Of a stretch of 11,740 nucleotides of DNA, positions 1 through 6,529 are shown one piece after another. The notes under the pieces are model-generated. The model saw only the letters and a list, made by a program, of their open reading frames with translations. It was not told where the DNA came from and ran no database searches. Source of the stretch: Deltaproteobacteria bacterium (GTDB taxonomy: Bacteria > Myxococcota > B64-G9). Numbering within the stretch: position 1 is the stretch's first letter; every line of letters starts with the position of its first letter. The position numbers and the translations under genes were made by a program. The stretch lies in NCBI GenBank assembly GCA_003647095.1, contig QMME01000096.1, positions 1 to 11,740 of the forward strand, read 5' to 3'.

Positions 1-129
1 CAAGAGGTTGTAGAGTAGTTGTTTGTGCCGGTCGTCGGCGAGGAGGAAGCGTTTGTCGTGGCAGCGGATGGTGAGGTGAACGGTGCAATCACCGTCGCCG
101 AGGATGTCTTGTCTTGCAGGTCTTGGCAT
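1..129 (-). CDS. Y1/IS200-like (RAYT-type) transposase, N-terminal fragment
   Basis: The reverse strand encodes 43 residues from an ATG at 129 to the window edge, beginning MPRPARQDILGDGDC and continuing with HLTIRCHDKRFLL and then ADDRHKQLLYNLL. The start (MPRPxR...), followed by a short H-L-T-x-R segment, is typical of the N-terminus of Y1 (HUH) transposases of the IS200-like/REP-associated tyrosine transposase group, which cut and join single-stranded DNA at palindromic REP sequences. The catalytic HUH motif and tyrosine would lie outside the window, so activity cannot be judged. No strong Shine-Dalgarno is visible before the ATG. The GC-rich repeats at 253-297, upstream of the start, fit a RAYT gene flanked by REP-like sequences. 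The family call rests on the N-terminus alone. Confidence 0.72.
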   Translation of the reverse strand, partial: MPRPARQDILGDGDCTVHLTIRCHDKRFLLADDRHKQLLYNLL

Positions 130-252
130 GTTGAGCAGAAGAGCAAGCAGGAATCGTGCCAGAATGTGAGTTCAATGAAAACAGGCAGTTGGCGAGACGG
201 CCGGTTGCGGAGCCAGCAGAAAGTGTCCGGTTTTCGTACACACCCCTCCCCC

Positions 253-297
253 GCGGGCCTGTCTCCGGGGGGTGGCGGGCCTGTCCCCCGGGGGGGG
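253..297. repeat. Pair of REP-like GC-rich direct repeats
   Basis: Two copies of a roughly 20-nt unit (253-272 and 275-297) share GCGGGCCTGTC followed by a C-run/G-run. They differ by one T-to-C change and a longer G tract in the second. The second copy contains the self-complementary CCCCCGGGGG. The unit sits between the divergent transposase fragment and the mscS gene. Apart from these repeats and an AAAGTGTCCGGTTTTC stretch near 220-237, I see nothing else in the 220-bp gap at 130-349. The core GCCTGTCCCC recurs once in the window, at 5557-5566. A REP role is inferred from the neighbouring transposase. Confidence 0.5.
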
Positions 298-299
298 AA

Positions 300-305
300 T
301 ATGAT
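300..305 (+). promoter_or_regulatory. Possible -10 box for the mscS-family gene
   Basis: TATGAT (5 of 6 to TATAAT) is the only AT-rich hexamer in the G/C-rich leader. It lies about 45 nt before the mscS start. The position for a -35 box falls in the G-rich repeat and has no TTGACA-like match, so this is weak. Confidence 0.22.
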
Positions 306-349
306 TTGCTTCTTTACGTCACCTGGTCATGTCTGCTTAGATAGGCGCC

Positions 350-1318
350 ATGAGGTGGTTACTGGGTGAAAAGACCTTCGCAGTCATGGCCAGCTGGGTA
401 GACGAGTTGATCGGTATCTCGCCGGACACCCTGGCTCACCTTATGGATACCGTTCTGGTGGTGCTCGCTTACCTGCTGCTGCGTCGCCTGTCACGGCGGG
501 TGCTGCTGCGGCGGGTGGAGGAGCCCAACCGGCGCTACTTCATCGGCAAGGGCATAACCTACGTGTTGAGCATACTGGCTATCCTGGTGATAGCCAAGAT
601 CTGGATTAAATCGGATATTAATCTGGCCACCTACCTGGGCATCCTCTCGGCCGGGTTGGCGATTGCCCTGCAGGATCCCATCGTTAACATGGCCGGTTGG
701 TTGTTTCTCATGGTGCGCCAGCCCTTCCGGGTGGGAGACCGGGTGCAGGTAGGCAAGTTGCGCGGTGATGTCATCGACATCCGCCTGTTCATGTTCACGC
801 TGCTGGAGATCGGCAACTGGGTGGATGCCGAGCAATCAACCGGGCGCATCGTCCACGTTCCCAACGGTCAGGTATTCAAGACCCCCCTGAGCAACTACAC
901 CCAGGGTTTCGAGTTCATCTGGCACGAGATCCCGGTGACGGTTACCTTCGAAAGCGATTGGCAAAAGGCCCGTCGCATCCTCGAACGCATCGCCGGCGAA
1001 CAGGCCGAGCGCCTGGACGAACACATGGCCCGGCAGATCCGGGAACTCGGTGACAAGTGGCGCATTCACTTCCACCACCTGACTCCCATCGTCTGGCTCA
1101 AGGTCTGCGACTTCGGAGTGACACTCACCATCCGTTACCTGTGCCGGCCACGCAACCGCCGGGGTTCGGAGGATCGTATATGGCAGAGTGTTCTGCAGGC
1201 CTTTGCCGACGAGCCCGATATCGATCTGGCCTATCCCACCCAGCGCTTCTACCAGAACCACCTCGAGGGCAAGCCCGGCACCGGTGGCCCGGTACCGTCT
1301 CCCCCCGGTGGCGAATAG
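350..1318 (+). CDS. MscS-family mechanosensitive ion channel
   Basis: Small-conductance mechanosensitive channel of the inner membrane, a family that opens under membrane tension to release solutes on osmotic downshock. The 322 residues begin with membrane helices at about 29-46 and 64-84. A TM3-like pore helix at about 92-121 is rich in G and A (YLGILSAGLAIALQDPIVN). It is followed by the diagnostic beta-domain entry QPFRVGDRVQV and then RGDVIDIRL and the HVPNGQVF segment at about 169-176. A soluble alpha/beta vestibule and a short Pro/Gly-rich tail finish the protein. Length is close to E. coli MscS (286 aa), so this is a minimal-type member. Neither Met1 (350) nor Met13 (386) has a strong ribosome site, so the start is uncertain. 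It converges on the Yip1-family gene with only 4 nt between stop codons. The specific paralogue (MscS versus YnaI-like) cannot be decided. Confidence 0.92.
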   Translation: MRWLLGEKTFAVMASWVDELIGISPDTLAHLMDTVLVVLAYLLLRRLSRRVLLRRVEEPNRRYFIGKGITYVLSILAILVIAKIWIKSDINLATYLGILSAGLAIALQDPIVNMAGWLFLMVRQPFRVGDRVQVGKLRGDVIDIRLFMFTLLEIGNWVDAEQSTGRIVHVPNGQVFKTPLSNYTQGFEFIWHEIPVTVTFESDWQKARRILERIAGEQAERLDEHMARQIRELGDKWRIHFHHLTPIVWLKVCDFGVTLTIRYLCRPRNRRGSEDRIWQSVLQAFADEPDIDLAYPTQRFYQNHLEGKPGTGGPVPSPPGGE

Positions 1319-1322
1319 ATGC

Positions 1323-1931
1323 TCAGGCGCCGGGAATGTGAACAGCCGCCGCCGGACCGATCGAACCGAATACCACCCGCTGCAGTACGCTGCCTATCAG
1401 GGCAAAGAGGATGATGGCCACGATCAGTGTAACCACGAAGTATCCGGCCTGTTTTTCCTTGGGAGGATCCTTGACGGTGCTCAGTCCGAACCACAGCAGC
1501 ACCAGCGAGTAGATGGCTGCCAGCAGGGACAGAGGCGCCAGCGAGGGGATAATCATGAAGATCCCGCCCAGCCAGGCGGCAGTGTAGGAATACACGGTTA
1601 TCTTGAGCGAATCGAGAAAGTTCTTGCCCGCACCGAAGCTGGGTGCCAGGGCATCGATGATCAGCGCCAAAACATATACCGCCGCCAGTTGCAAGCCATA
1701 CTGCAGCACCGCCCAGATGATGCCCCGGCCGACGGGAAAACGAATTGTTACTCCCATGAAGGAGGTGCCGATCAGGCTGTAGCCGATGAAGCCGGCCACG
1801 GCCGGAATGGCGGCCAGGATCACAGCGTAGCCGGTGTAAAGACCGGCCACACTGGCCTGTTCGTTGCGGATCACCTTCCACTCGCTGGTGGGTTGCAACA
1901 GGATGGCCTTGACTCTGGCAACAATATTCAT
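1323..1931 (-). CDS. Yip1-family integral membrane protein
   Basis: A 202-residue hydrophobic protein with about five predicted membrane helices (roughly 29-52, 69-94, 111-130, 133-151, 164-186). The N-terminus (VKAILLQPTSEWKVI) has the amphipathic segment with a P-x-x-x-W motif that precedes the first helix in bacterial Yip1 (PF04893-like) proteins. Eukaryotic Yip1 proteins act in membrane trafficking; the bacterial members have no settled function. The ATG at 1931 is supported by a strong AGGAGG Shine-Dalgarno 5 nt upstream. It is transcribed away from pilT from a good promoter at 1985-2012 and converges on the mscS-family gene. The family call is by eye; the multi-pass membrane nature is clear. 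Confidence 0.8.
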   Translation of the reverse strand: MNIVARVKAILLQPTSEWKVIRNEQASVAGLYTGYAVILAAIPAVAGFIGYSLIGTSFMGVTIRFPVGRGIIWAVLQYGLQLAAVYVLALIIDALAPSFGAGKNFLDSLKITVYSYTAAWLGGIFMIIPSLAPLSLLAAIYSLVLLWFGLSTVKDPPKEKQAGYFVVTLIVAIILFALIGSVLQRVVFGSIGPAAAVHIPGA

Positions 1932-1984
1932 GTCTTCCTCCTTGGCCGGTCCGCTTGGCCGGCTGGTAGCCTACGGCAGGCAGC

Positions 1985-2012
1985 AAGATAACATTGCTCC
2001 GCTGGTAGTCAA
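1985..2012 (-). promoter_or_regulatory. Sigma-70-like promoter of the Yip1-family gene
   Basis: On the minus strand, TTGACT (2007-2012, 5 of 6 to consensus) and TATCTT (1985-1990, 4 of 6) are separated by 16 nt. This would place the transcript start about 45-50 nt before the Yip1-family ATG. Its -35 box lies back to back with that of the divergent pilT promoter, forming the palindrome TCAAGCTTGA (2009-2018). Confidence 0.45.
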
Positions 2013-2014
2013 GC

Positions 2015-2044
2015 TTGAACCGGCGGTCGTCATTGTGGCATGAT
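2015..2044 (+). promoter_or_regulatory. Candidate promoter of pilT-recX
   Basis: TTGAAC (2015-2020, 4 of 6) and CATGAT (2039-2044, 4 of 6) lie 18 nt apart, about 70 nt before the pilT ATG. The match is moderate. It is supported mainly by position and by symmetry with the divergent promoter. Confidence 0.35.
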
Positions 2045-2065
2045 CAAGCTCATGTCGTTCATTGG

Positions 2066-2085
2066 GCCCGCCACCTGCGGCGGGC
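2066..2085 (+). promoter_or_regulatory. GC-rich hairpin in the pilT leader
   Basis: GCCCGCC (2066-2072) and GGCGGGC (2079-2085) form a perfect 7-bp inverted repeat around a 6-nt loop. It lies in the presumed 5' leader, 26 nt upstream of the pilT ATG. No U-run follows, so it is not an ordinary terminator. A role in transcript stability or translation is possible but unproven. Confidence 0.4.
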
Positions 2086-2111
2086 GTTGCCACTGCTTTG
2101 CTGGAGGCGAG

Positions 2112-3299
2112 ATGGAACTCAATGACATTCTCAAAGTGGCCATGCGCGGAGGCGCATCAGATATTCACCTCAAGGCCGGCCTCCCGCCCATGTTCCGTAT
2201 CGACGGTCGCCTGGTTCCCCTCAAGGATGCCCGACGCCTGCCACCCGAGGAAATCAGCCGCATGGCCTTCGGCATCATGAACAACTACCAGAAGGAACGG
2301 TTCAAGGAGTTCAACGAACTGGACCTGGCCTACGGAGTACCCGGCCTGGGACGTTTCCGGGTCAACGTCTTCCAGCAACGCGGTACCATAGGCATCGTCT
2401 TCCGGGTGATCCCTTTCAAGATCAACACCATCGAGGAACTGCTGTTGCCCAAGGTACTGGAGAAGATCGCCATGGAGGAGCGGGGGCTCATCCTGGTTAC
2501 CGGTACCACCGGTTCGGGTAAATCGACCACGTTGGCGGCCATGGTGGACCACATCAATACCCACAAGACCTGTCACGTGATGACCATCGAAGATCCCATC
2601 GAGTTCCTTATCCGTGACAAGCGCTCGGTCATCAACCAGCGCGAGGTGGGGGTGGACACGGTAAGCTTCGCCCAGGCGCTCAAGAGCGCCTTGCGCCAGG
2701 ATCCCGACGTCATCCTGGTGGGCGAGATGCGTGACCTGGAAACCATCGAGACCGCCCTTCTGGCTGCCGAGACCGGTCACCTGGTCATGTCCACCCTGCA
2801 TACCCTCGATGCCACCGAGACCATCAACCGCATCATCGCCGTGTTTCCTCCCTACCAGCAGAAGCAGGTGCGCATGCAACTGGGAGCCACCTTGCGGGCA
2901 GTCATCTCCCAGCGGCTCATGCCTCGGGCCGACGGGCGTGGCCGGGTGGCGGCCCTGGAGATTCTCATTGCCACCGCCCGGGTACGGGAACTCATCGAGG
3001 ACAAGGACCGCACCAAGGAAATCCCAGATGCCATCAGCCAGGGACACATCACCTACGGCATGCAGACCTTCGACCAGTCGTTGATGGCCTTGCTCAAGAA
3101 GCAGCTGATAACCTACGAGGAAGCCCTGCGCCAGTGCACCAACCCCGATGATTTCGCCCTGCGGGTATCGGGAATTTCCGGCACCTCGGATGCCCGCTGG
3201 GATCAGTTCGAGCAGGGCGCCGGCGGTTCCGCTTCCGGAGAAAAGCCGGGTGGCGGCGAGCAATCAGGCGGGGGAGATATTCCCATAGAACGGTTCTGA
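2112..3299 (+). CDS. pilT: Type IV pilus retraction ATPase, PilT/PilU family
   Basis: Cytoplasmic hexameric secretion-type ATPase that powers disassembly and retraction of type IV pili (twitching, adhesion, DNA uptake). I take the ATG at 2112 (395 residues), which has GGAGG 6 nt upstream and gives the family N-terminus MELNDILKVAMRGGASDIHL. A longer in-frame start at 2040 lacks these features. Visible motifs are Walker A GTTGSGKST (131-139), the Asp box TIEDPIEF (158-165), the Walker B region ILVGEMRD with Glu205, and the His box TGHLVMSTLHT (H223, H230). The last roughly 35 residues are a Gly/Ser-rich tail beyond the usual PilT core of about 345 aa. The style resembles the Geobacter/Desulfuromonas PilT paralogues. 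recX follows after 12 nt, probably co-transcribed. No other pilus gene is in the window, so PilT versus PilU is open. Confidence 0.93.
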   Translation: MELNDILKVAMRGGASDIHLKAGLPPMFRIDGRLVPLKDARRLPPEEISRMAFGIMNNYQKERFKEFNELDLAYGVPGLGRFRVNVFQQRGTIGIVFRVIPFKINTIEELLLPKVLEKIAMEERGLILVTGTTGSGKSTTLAAMVDHINTHKTCHVMTIEDPIEFLIRDKRSVINQREVGVDTVSFAQALKSALRQDPDVILVGEMRDLETIETALLAAETGHLVMSTLHTLDATETINRIIAVFPPYQQKQVRMQLGATLRAVISQRLMPRADGRGRVAALEILIATARVRELIEDKDRTKEIPDAISQGHITYGMQTFDQSLMALLKKQLITYEEALRQCTNPDDFALRVSGISGTSDARWDQFEQGAGGSASGEKPGGGEQSGGGDIPIERF

Positions 3300-3311
3300 A
3301 GCGGTGATGGC

Positions 3312-3797
3312 TTGACCAGGCGCCAGGACACGAGAGCGGAGCCCCGGCAAAGGGCACACCAGAAGGCGTTGCGCTTGCTCAACGTGCGCAATCGTTCCAG
3401 CCAGGAGATGAGCGAGCGCTTGCGGGCCGAGGGGTTCGCCGCCGAGATCATCTCGGAGACCATCGAGCGGCTGCAAGGCGTGGGGCTGCTGGACGACGAG
3501 CGCTTCGCCCGGGAGCGGGCCAGCGCCCTGGGGCGCGGCAAGGGTTGGGGGCCGCGCAAGCTGCGCTGGGATCTGGGGCGCCATCGTCTCAGTGCCGAGA
3601 TCATCGAGCAAGCCATAGCGCAAGCCTACGGCAAGGGCGATGTCACCAAGTTCATGCGTGAGCTGGTGGTTCGCCGTTTCGGCCCCGAGGTTGTTGGCGG
3701 TCGGGCCGAACCCCGCCAGGCGGCCCGTGCCCGCCGCTTCTTGCTGCAGCGAGGATTCGATCCAGACCAGGTGGGGGAACTTTTTGAAAGTTACTAG
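3312..3797 (+). CDS. recX: RecX regulatory protein
   Basis: Small helical protein that binds RecA filaments and in characterised species limits filament growth and RecA activity. The 161 residues match the usual RecX size and layout of three tandem three-helix repeats. Visible signatures are KALRLLNVRNRSSQEMSERL (18-37), the GLLDDERFARERA block (about 58-70) and GWGPRKLRWDL (about 78-88), followed by a matching third repeat ending LLQRGFDPDQV. The only start after the upstream pilT stop that yields the full N-terminus is TTG at 3312, with a weak GGTGAT ribosome site. It sits 12 nt after pilT, on the strand opposite to recA and converging on it, whereas in many bacteria recX lies directly downstream of recA. 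A repeat element begins at the very next base after its stop codon. Confidence 0.9.
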   Translation: MTRRQDTRAEPRQRAHQKALRLLNVRNRSSQEMSERLRAEGFAAEIISETIERLQGVGLLDDERFARERASALGRGKGWGPRKLRWDLGRHRLSAEIIEQAIAQAYGKGDVTKFMRELVVRRFGPEVVGGRAEPRQAARARRFLLQRGFDPDQVGELFESY

Positions 3798-3945
3798 CTC
3801 GCCGCCCGCATCATGGGCGACGTGGGTGTTTCGGGCCATGCCGGGGCGGGGCGTGTTGGGCGGCTCGGGGCCGCACTCTCGTGCTCACTACGCTCCGCGC
3901 GAGAGCACGCCCCCTCGCCGCCCGCATCATGGGTAACGTGGGTGC
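3798..3945. repeat. Interspersed GC-rich hairpin repeat, copy A
   Basis: A module of about 116 bp starts directly after the recX stop and begins again at 3914. The 20-nt module head at 3798-3817 is identical to 3914-3933. The module carries a GCGGC/GCCGC hairpin (3860-3864 with 3870-3874). A second, alternating pair follows: CTCTCG (3876-3881) with CGAGAG (3900-3905), or GTGCTC (3881-3886) with GAGCAC (3903-3908). Close copies occur at 4048-4084 and 11514-11680. No convincing protein is encoded on either strand. This looks like a non-autonomous interspersed repeat that also fills the recX/recA convergent gap, where its hairpins may slow transcription. Confidence 0.7.
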
Positions 3946-3975
3946 TTTTACGGGGCCTGTATCGTGAGTACCTGA

Positions 3976-4000
3976 GCCCCTCTCCACATTGGAGAGGGGC
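3976..4000. repeat. Perfect inverted repeat within the recX-recA gap
   Basis: GCCCCTCTCC (3976-3985) and GGAGAGGGGC (3991-4000) are a perfect 10-bp stem with a 5-nt loop, followed at about 4015-4032 by CCGAGCGGGGGTGAGG. This pattern (CCCTCTCC...GGAGAGGG...GGGGTGAGG) resembles a short palindromic repeat common in proteobacterial intergenic regions. There is no T-run on either side, so it is not a classical intrinsic terminator. Its place between convergent genes still allows a transcript-end or stability role. Confidence 0.6.
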
Positions 4001-4047
4001 AGCTGGTGGAGCCGGGAACCGAGCGGGGGTGAGGTCTGCGCGGTTGT

Positions 4048-4082
4048 ATCGGGCCATGCCGGCGCGGGGCGTGGTTGGCGGC

Positions 4083-4084
<2 letters not shown>
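4048..4084. repeat. Interspersed repeat, truncated copy B
   Basis: This 37-bp stretch matches the CGGGCC-TGCCGG-GCGGGGCGTG...GGCGGCTC part of copies A, C and D. It breaks off exactly where the recA stop codon (complement of 4083-4085) begins. The hairpin half of the repeat is missing. Confidence 0.6.
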
Positions 4085-5198
<1,114 letters not shown>

Positions 5199-5210
5199 GG
5201 CTTCTCCTTT

Positions 5211-5230
5211 TCCTGTTCATTTGTCCAGTA
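5211..5230 (-). promoter_or_regulatory. Putative LexA (SOS) box of recA
   Basis: Read on the minus strand, this 20-mer has the form TACTGG-N8-ACAGGA and matches the E. coli SOS consensus at 14 of 20 positions by my count. The core is CTGG-N8-ACAG (one mismatch from CTGT-N8-ACAG). It spans the predicted recA transcription start just downstream of the -10 box, a classic place for LexA repression. LexA specificity varies among Deltaproteobacteria, so binding is an inference. Confidence 0.5.
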
Positions 5231-5258
5231 TCCTATCCGCCCAGGGGGAGCCTGTCAA
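5230..5258 (-). promoter_or_regulatory. recA sigma-70-like promoter within thpR 3' end
   Basis: On the minus strand, a perfect TTGACA (5253-5258) is followed after exactly 17 nt by TAGGAT (5230-5235, 4 of 6). The -35 box and spacer lie over the last codons of thpR, so recA can be transcribed separately from thpR. The leader before the ATG would be about 25 nt and would include the Shine-Dalgarno. Confidence 0.6.
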
Positions 5259-5817
5259 GGGTTGTGTACACGGGGCCCTGGGGTCGCAACCTGCTGGACA
5301 TGATGCTTACCACGTCGATCCGACATATTCCCACGACGATATCCCGGTTCTTCTCCAGTTCCCCGGATAACTTGCCGGTTTTCCTGGAGTCTTTTATACG
5401 GCCCAGGGTCAGGTGGGCCCGGAAGGGTCGGCGTTCGGGCTCGAAACCGAGTGTGCTGGTGGCCTGGCAAACGGCCGCGGCCAGCCCCGCCAACTGGCTG
5501 GCGCCTTCGCGACAACCTGCCCACACCACCCGCGGCCGCGCCGGCGAGGGGAACGTGCCTGTCCCCACTATTTCCACTTGAAAGACGGGATGTTGAGCCA
5601 CCACCGGGGCCAGCACCCGGGGCAGGCGGGCCAGGCGTTCGTCGTCGACATCGCCGAGGAACTGCAAGGTGAGGTGGATGTTGGCGGGGGCCACCCACTT
5701 GATGCGCGCCCGTTCTCCGGCGGCGCGAGACAGCCGCTGCTGTAGCCGCTCCAGGGAAGAGATGATCGCCTCCGGGAAATGAACGGCTATGAAGGTACGG
5801 GTCTTTTGCTCGGACAA
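5233..5817 (-). CDS. thpR: RNA 2',3'-cyclic phosphodiesterase (LigT/ThpR)
   Basis: 2H-phosphoesterase superfamily enzyme that hydrolyses RNA 2',3'-cyclic phosphodiesters and in vitro joins 2'-5' tRNA halves; cytoplasmic. The 194 residues show both signature H-x-T-x motifs, HLTL at 48-51 and HLTL at 135-138, which supply the two catalytic histidines. The family opening RTFIAVHFPE and the GTFPSPARPRVVW segment are also present. The start is TTG at 5817, supported by GGGGAGG 5 nt upstream; no ATG gives the conserved N-terminus. recA lies 34 nt downstream, an association also known in the Deinococcus cinA-ligT-recA operon. A nearly palindromic stretch at 5548-5566 within the coding region resembles the REP-like core near the transposase fragment. 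Length and motifs are normal. Confidence 0.93.
   Translation of the reverse strand: MSEQKTRTFIAVHFPEAIISSLERLQQRLSRAAGERARIKWVAPANIHLTLQFLGDVDDERLARLPRVLAPVVAQHPVFQVEIVGTGTFPSPARPRVVWAGCREGASQLAGLAAAVCQATSTLGFEPERRPFRAHLTLGRIKDSRKTGKLSGELEKNRDIVVGICRIDVVSIMSSRLRPQGPVYTTLDRLPLGG
5548..5566. repeat. REP-like imperfect palindrome inside thpR
   Basis: GGGGAACGTGCCTGTCCCC is an imperfect inverted repeat (GGGGA-C against GTCCCC). Its GCCTGTCCCC half is identical to 279-288, near the transposase fragment. On the thpR strand it encodes V-G-T-G-T-F-P, which fits the family pattern without length change. It may therefore be a chance match under coding constraint rather than an insertion. Confidence 0.35.
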
Positions 5818-5848
5818 GCGAACCTCCCCGGGTAAGTTGGTTGGCGTT

Positions 5849-5876
5849 ATGATACCCGAGGGCAGGGAGGGCGCAA
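5849..5876 (-). promoter_or_regulatory. Candidate promoter of thpR
   Basis: On the minus strand, TATCAT (5849-5854, 5 of 6 to TATAAT) is preceded after 16 nt by TTGCGC (5871-5876), a weak -35. Predicted transcripts would start about 25 nt before the TTG start of thpR and could run on into recA. Confidence 0.4.
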
Positions 5877-5891
5877 GGCCTTTGTCAGGGT

Positions 5892-5927
5892 TGCACTTGA
5901 CCGGCCGGGGGTGGTTGAGTGCACAAT
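5892..5927 (+). promoter_or_regulatory. Weak promoter and inverted repeat upstream of the 5951 gene
   Basis: TTGACC (5897-5902, 5 of 6) and CACAAT (5922-5927, 4 of 6) lie 19 nt apart, longer than ideal. Overlapping them, TGCACT (5892-5897) and AGTGCA (5918-5923) form a 6-bp inverted repeat with a 20-nt spacer that could be an operator. Both signals are modest. Confidence 0.28.
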
Positions 5928-5950
5928 GACCTGCGAGGGAGGAGCCGGTC

Positions 5951-6496
5951 TTGAGCGAGCAATTCTTTCACGAAGAGCAGCGTTTCCGCCAGGTCTGGAT
6001 CTGGGTGCTGGTCATCGTCGTCTGCGGCGGGTTGATGGCGGTGTTCGCCTGGGGGTTGTTTCAGCAACTGGTGCTGGGCAAGCCCTGGGGCGACAAGGGC
6101 CGGACGATGTCCGACACGGCCCTGGTACTCACCGCGGTGGGGATCTATGCGTTTTGCATCTTCATGATTTGGTTGTTCAGCAACATGAAACTCATCGTCG
6201 AGGTACGGCGTGATGGTTTGCTGGTAAACTTCCGCCCCCTGCGCCGGCGGCTGGTGAAGTACCAGGATATCAAGAGCGCCGACGCCGTTCAGTACCATCC
6301 CCTGCGGGAGTACGGCGGCTGGGGAATCCGCAAGGGCCGCGGCGGCTGGGCCTACAACGTCTCCGGCGATCGCGGGGTACGCCTGGAAATGAAGGACGGC
6401 AGCCACCTGCTCATCGGCTCGCAGCGCGAACACGAACTGGCCGAGGCCATCGAGAACATGCGCCGGGCTTGTTTGTCAGCAGCACGCGTGTCATGA
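5951..6496 (+). CDS. Two-TM membrane protein with YGGWGIR motif (DUF6141-like)
   Basis: A 181-residue protein with two membrane helices (about 15-38 and 56-77). A cytoplasmic beta-rich domain follows that looks like a bacterial pleckstrin-homology-type fold: VEVRRDGLLVNFRPL, a K-Y-x-D-I strand, then the conserved string REYGGWGIRKG (119-129), AYNVSGDRGVRLEM and SHLLIGSQRE. I recognise the EYGGWGIR...AYNVSG..GV pattern as that of a widespread uncharacterised family (I believe DUF6141); no function is established. The TTG start at 5951 has GGGAGGAG 6 nt upstream. It is divergent from thpR-recA, and the gene for a secreted protein follows 33 nt after its stop, so the two are probably co-transcribed. 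Confidence 0.8.
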   Translation: MSEQFFHEEQRFRQVWIWVLVIVVCGGLMAVFAWGLFQQLVLGKPWGDKGRTMSDTALVLTAVGIYAFCIFMIWLFSNMKLIVEVRRDGLLVNFRPLRRRLVKYQDIKSADAVQYHPLREYGGWGIRKGRGGWAYNVSGDRGVRLEMKDGSHLLIGSQREHELAEAIENMRRACLSAARVS

Positions 6497-6529
6497 TGAA
6501 CATACTCTGACGAGTTGGAGAACAGGAAG

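Noticed and set aside
2036..2050. Sigma-54-like TGGCATG before pilT
   Set aside because: The downstream GC element is off by one base and TTGC is absent; the sigma-70-like pair fits better.
3798..3945. CRISPR-like array
   Set aside because: The repeated head recurs only once at 116 bp spacing within a longer homologous module; there are no short regular repeats with unique spacers and no cas genes.
3976..4000. Intrinsic terminator for recX or recA
   Set aside because: The stem is perfect but no T-run follows on either strand, so it is listed as an inverted repeat only.
5839..5856. GGTT-N2-C-N4-T-N3-ACC over the thpR -10, one base off the Geobacter-type LexA box (GGTT-N2-C-N4-G-N3-ACC as I recall it)
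   Set aside because: It misses the paired G, the consensus is from memory, and it conflicts with the better CTGT-type site before recA. Kept only as a note.
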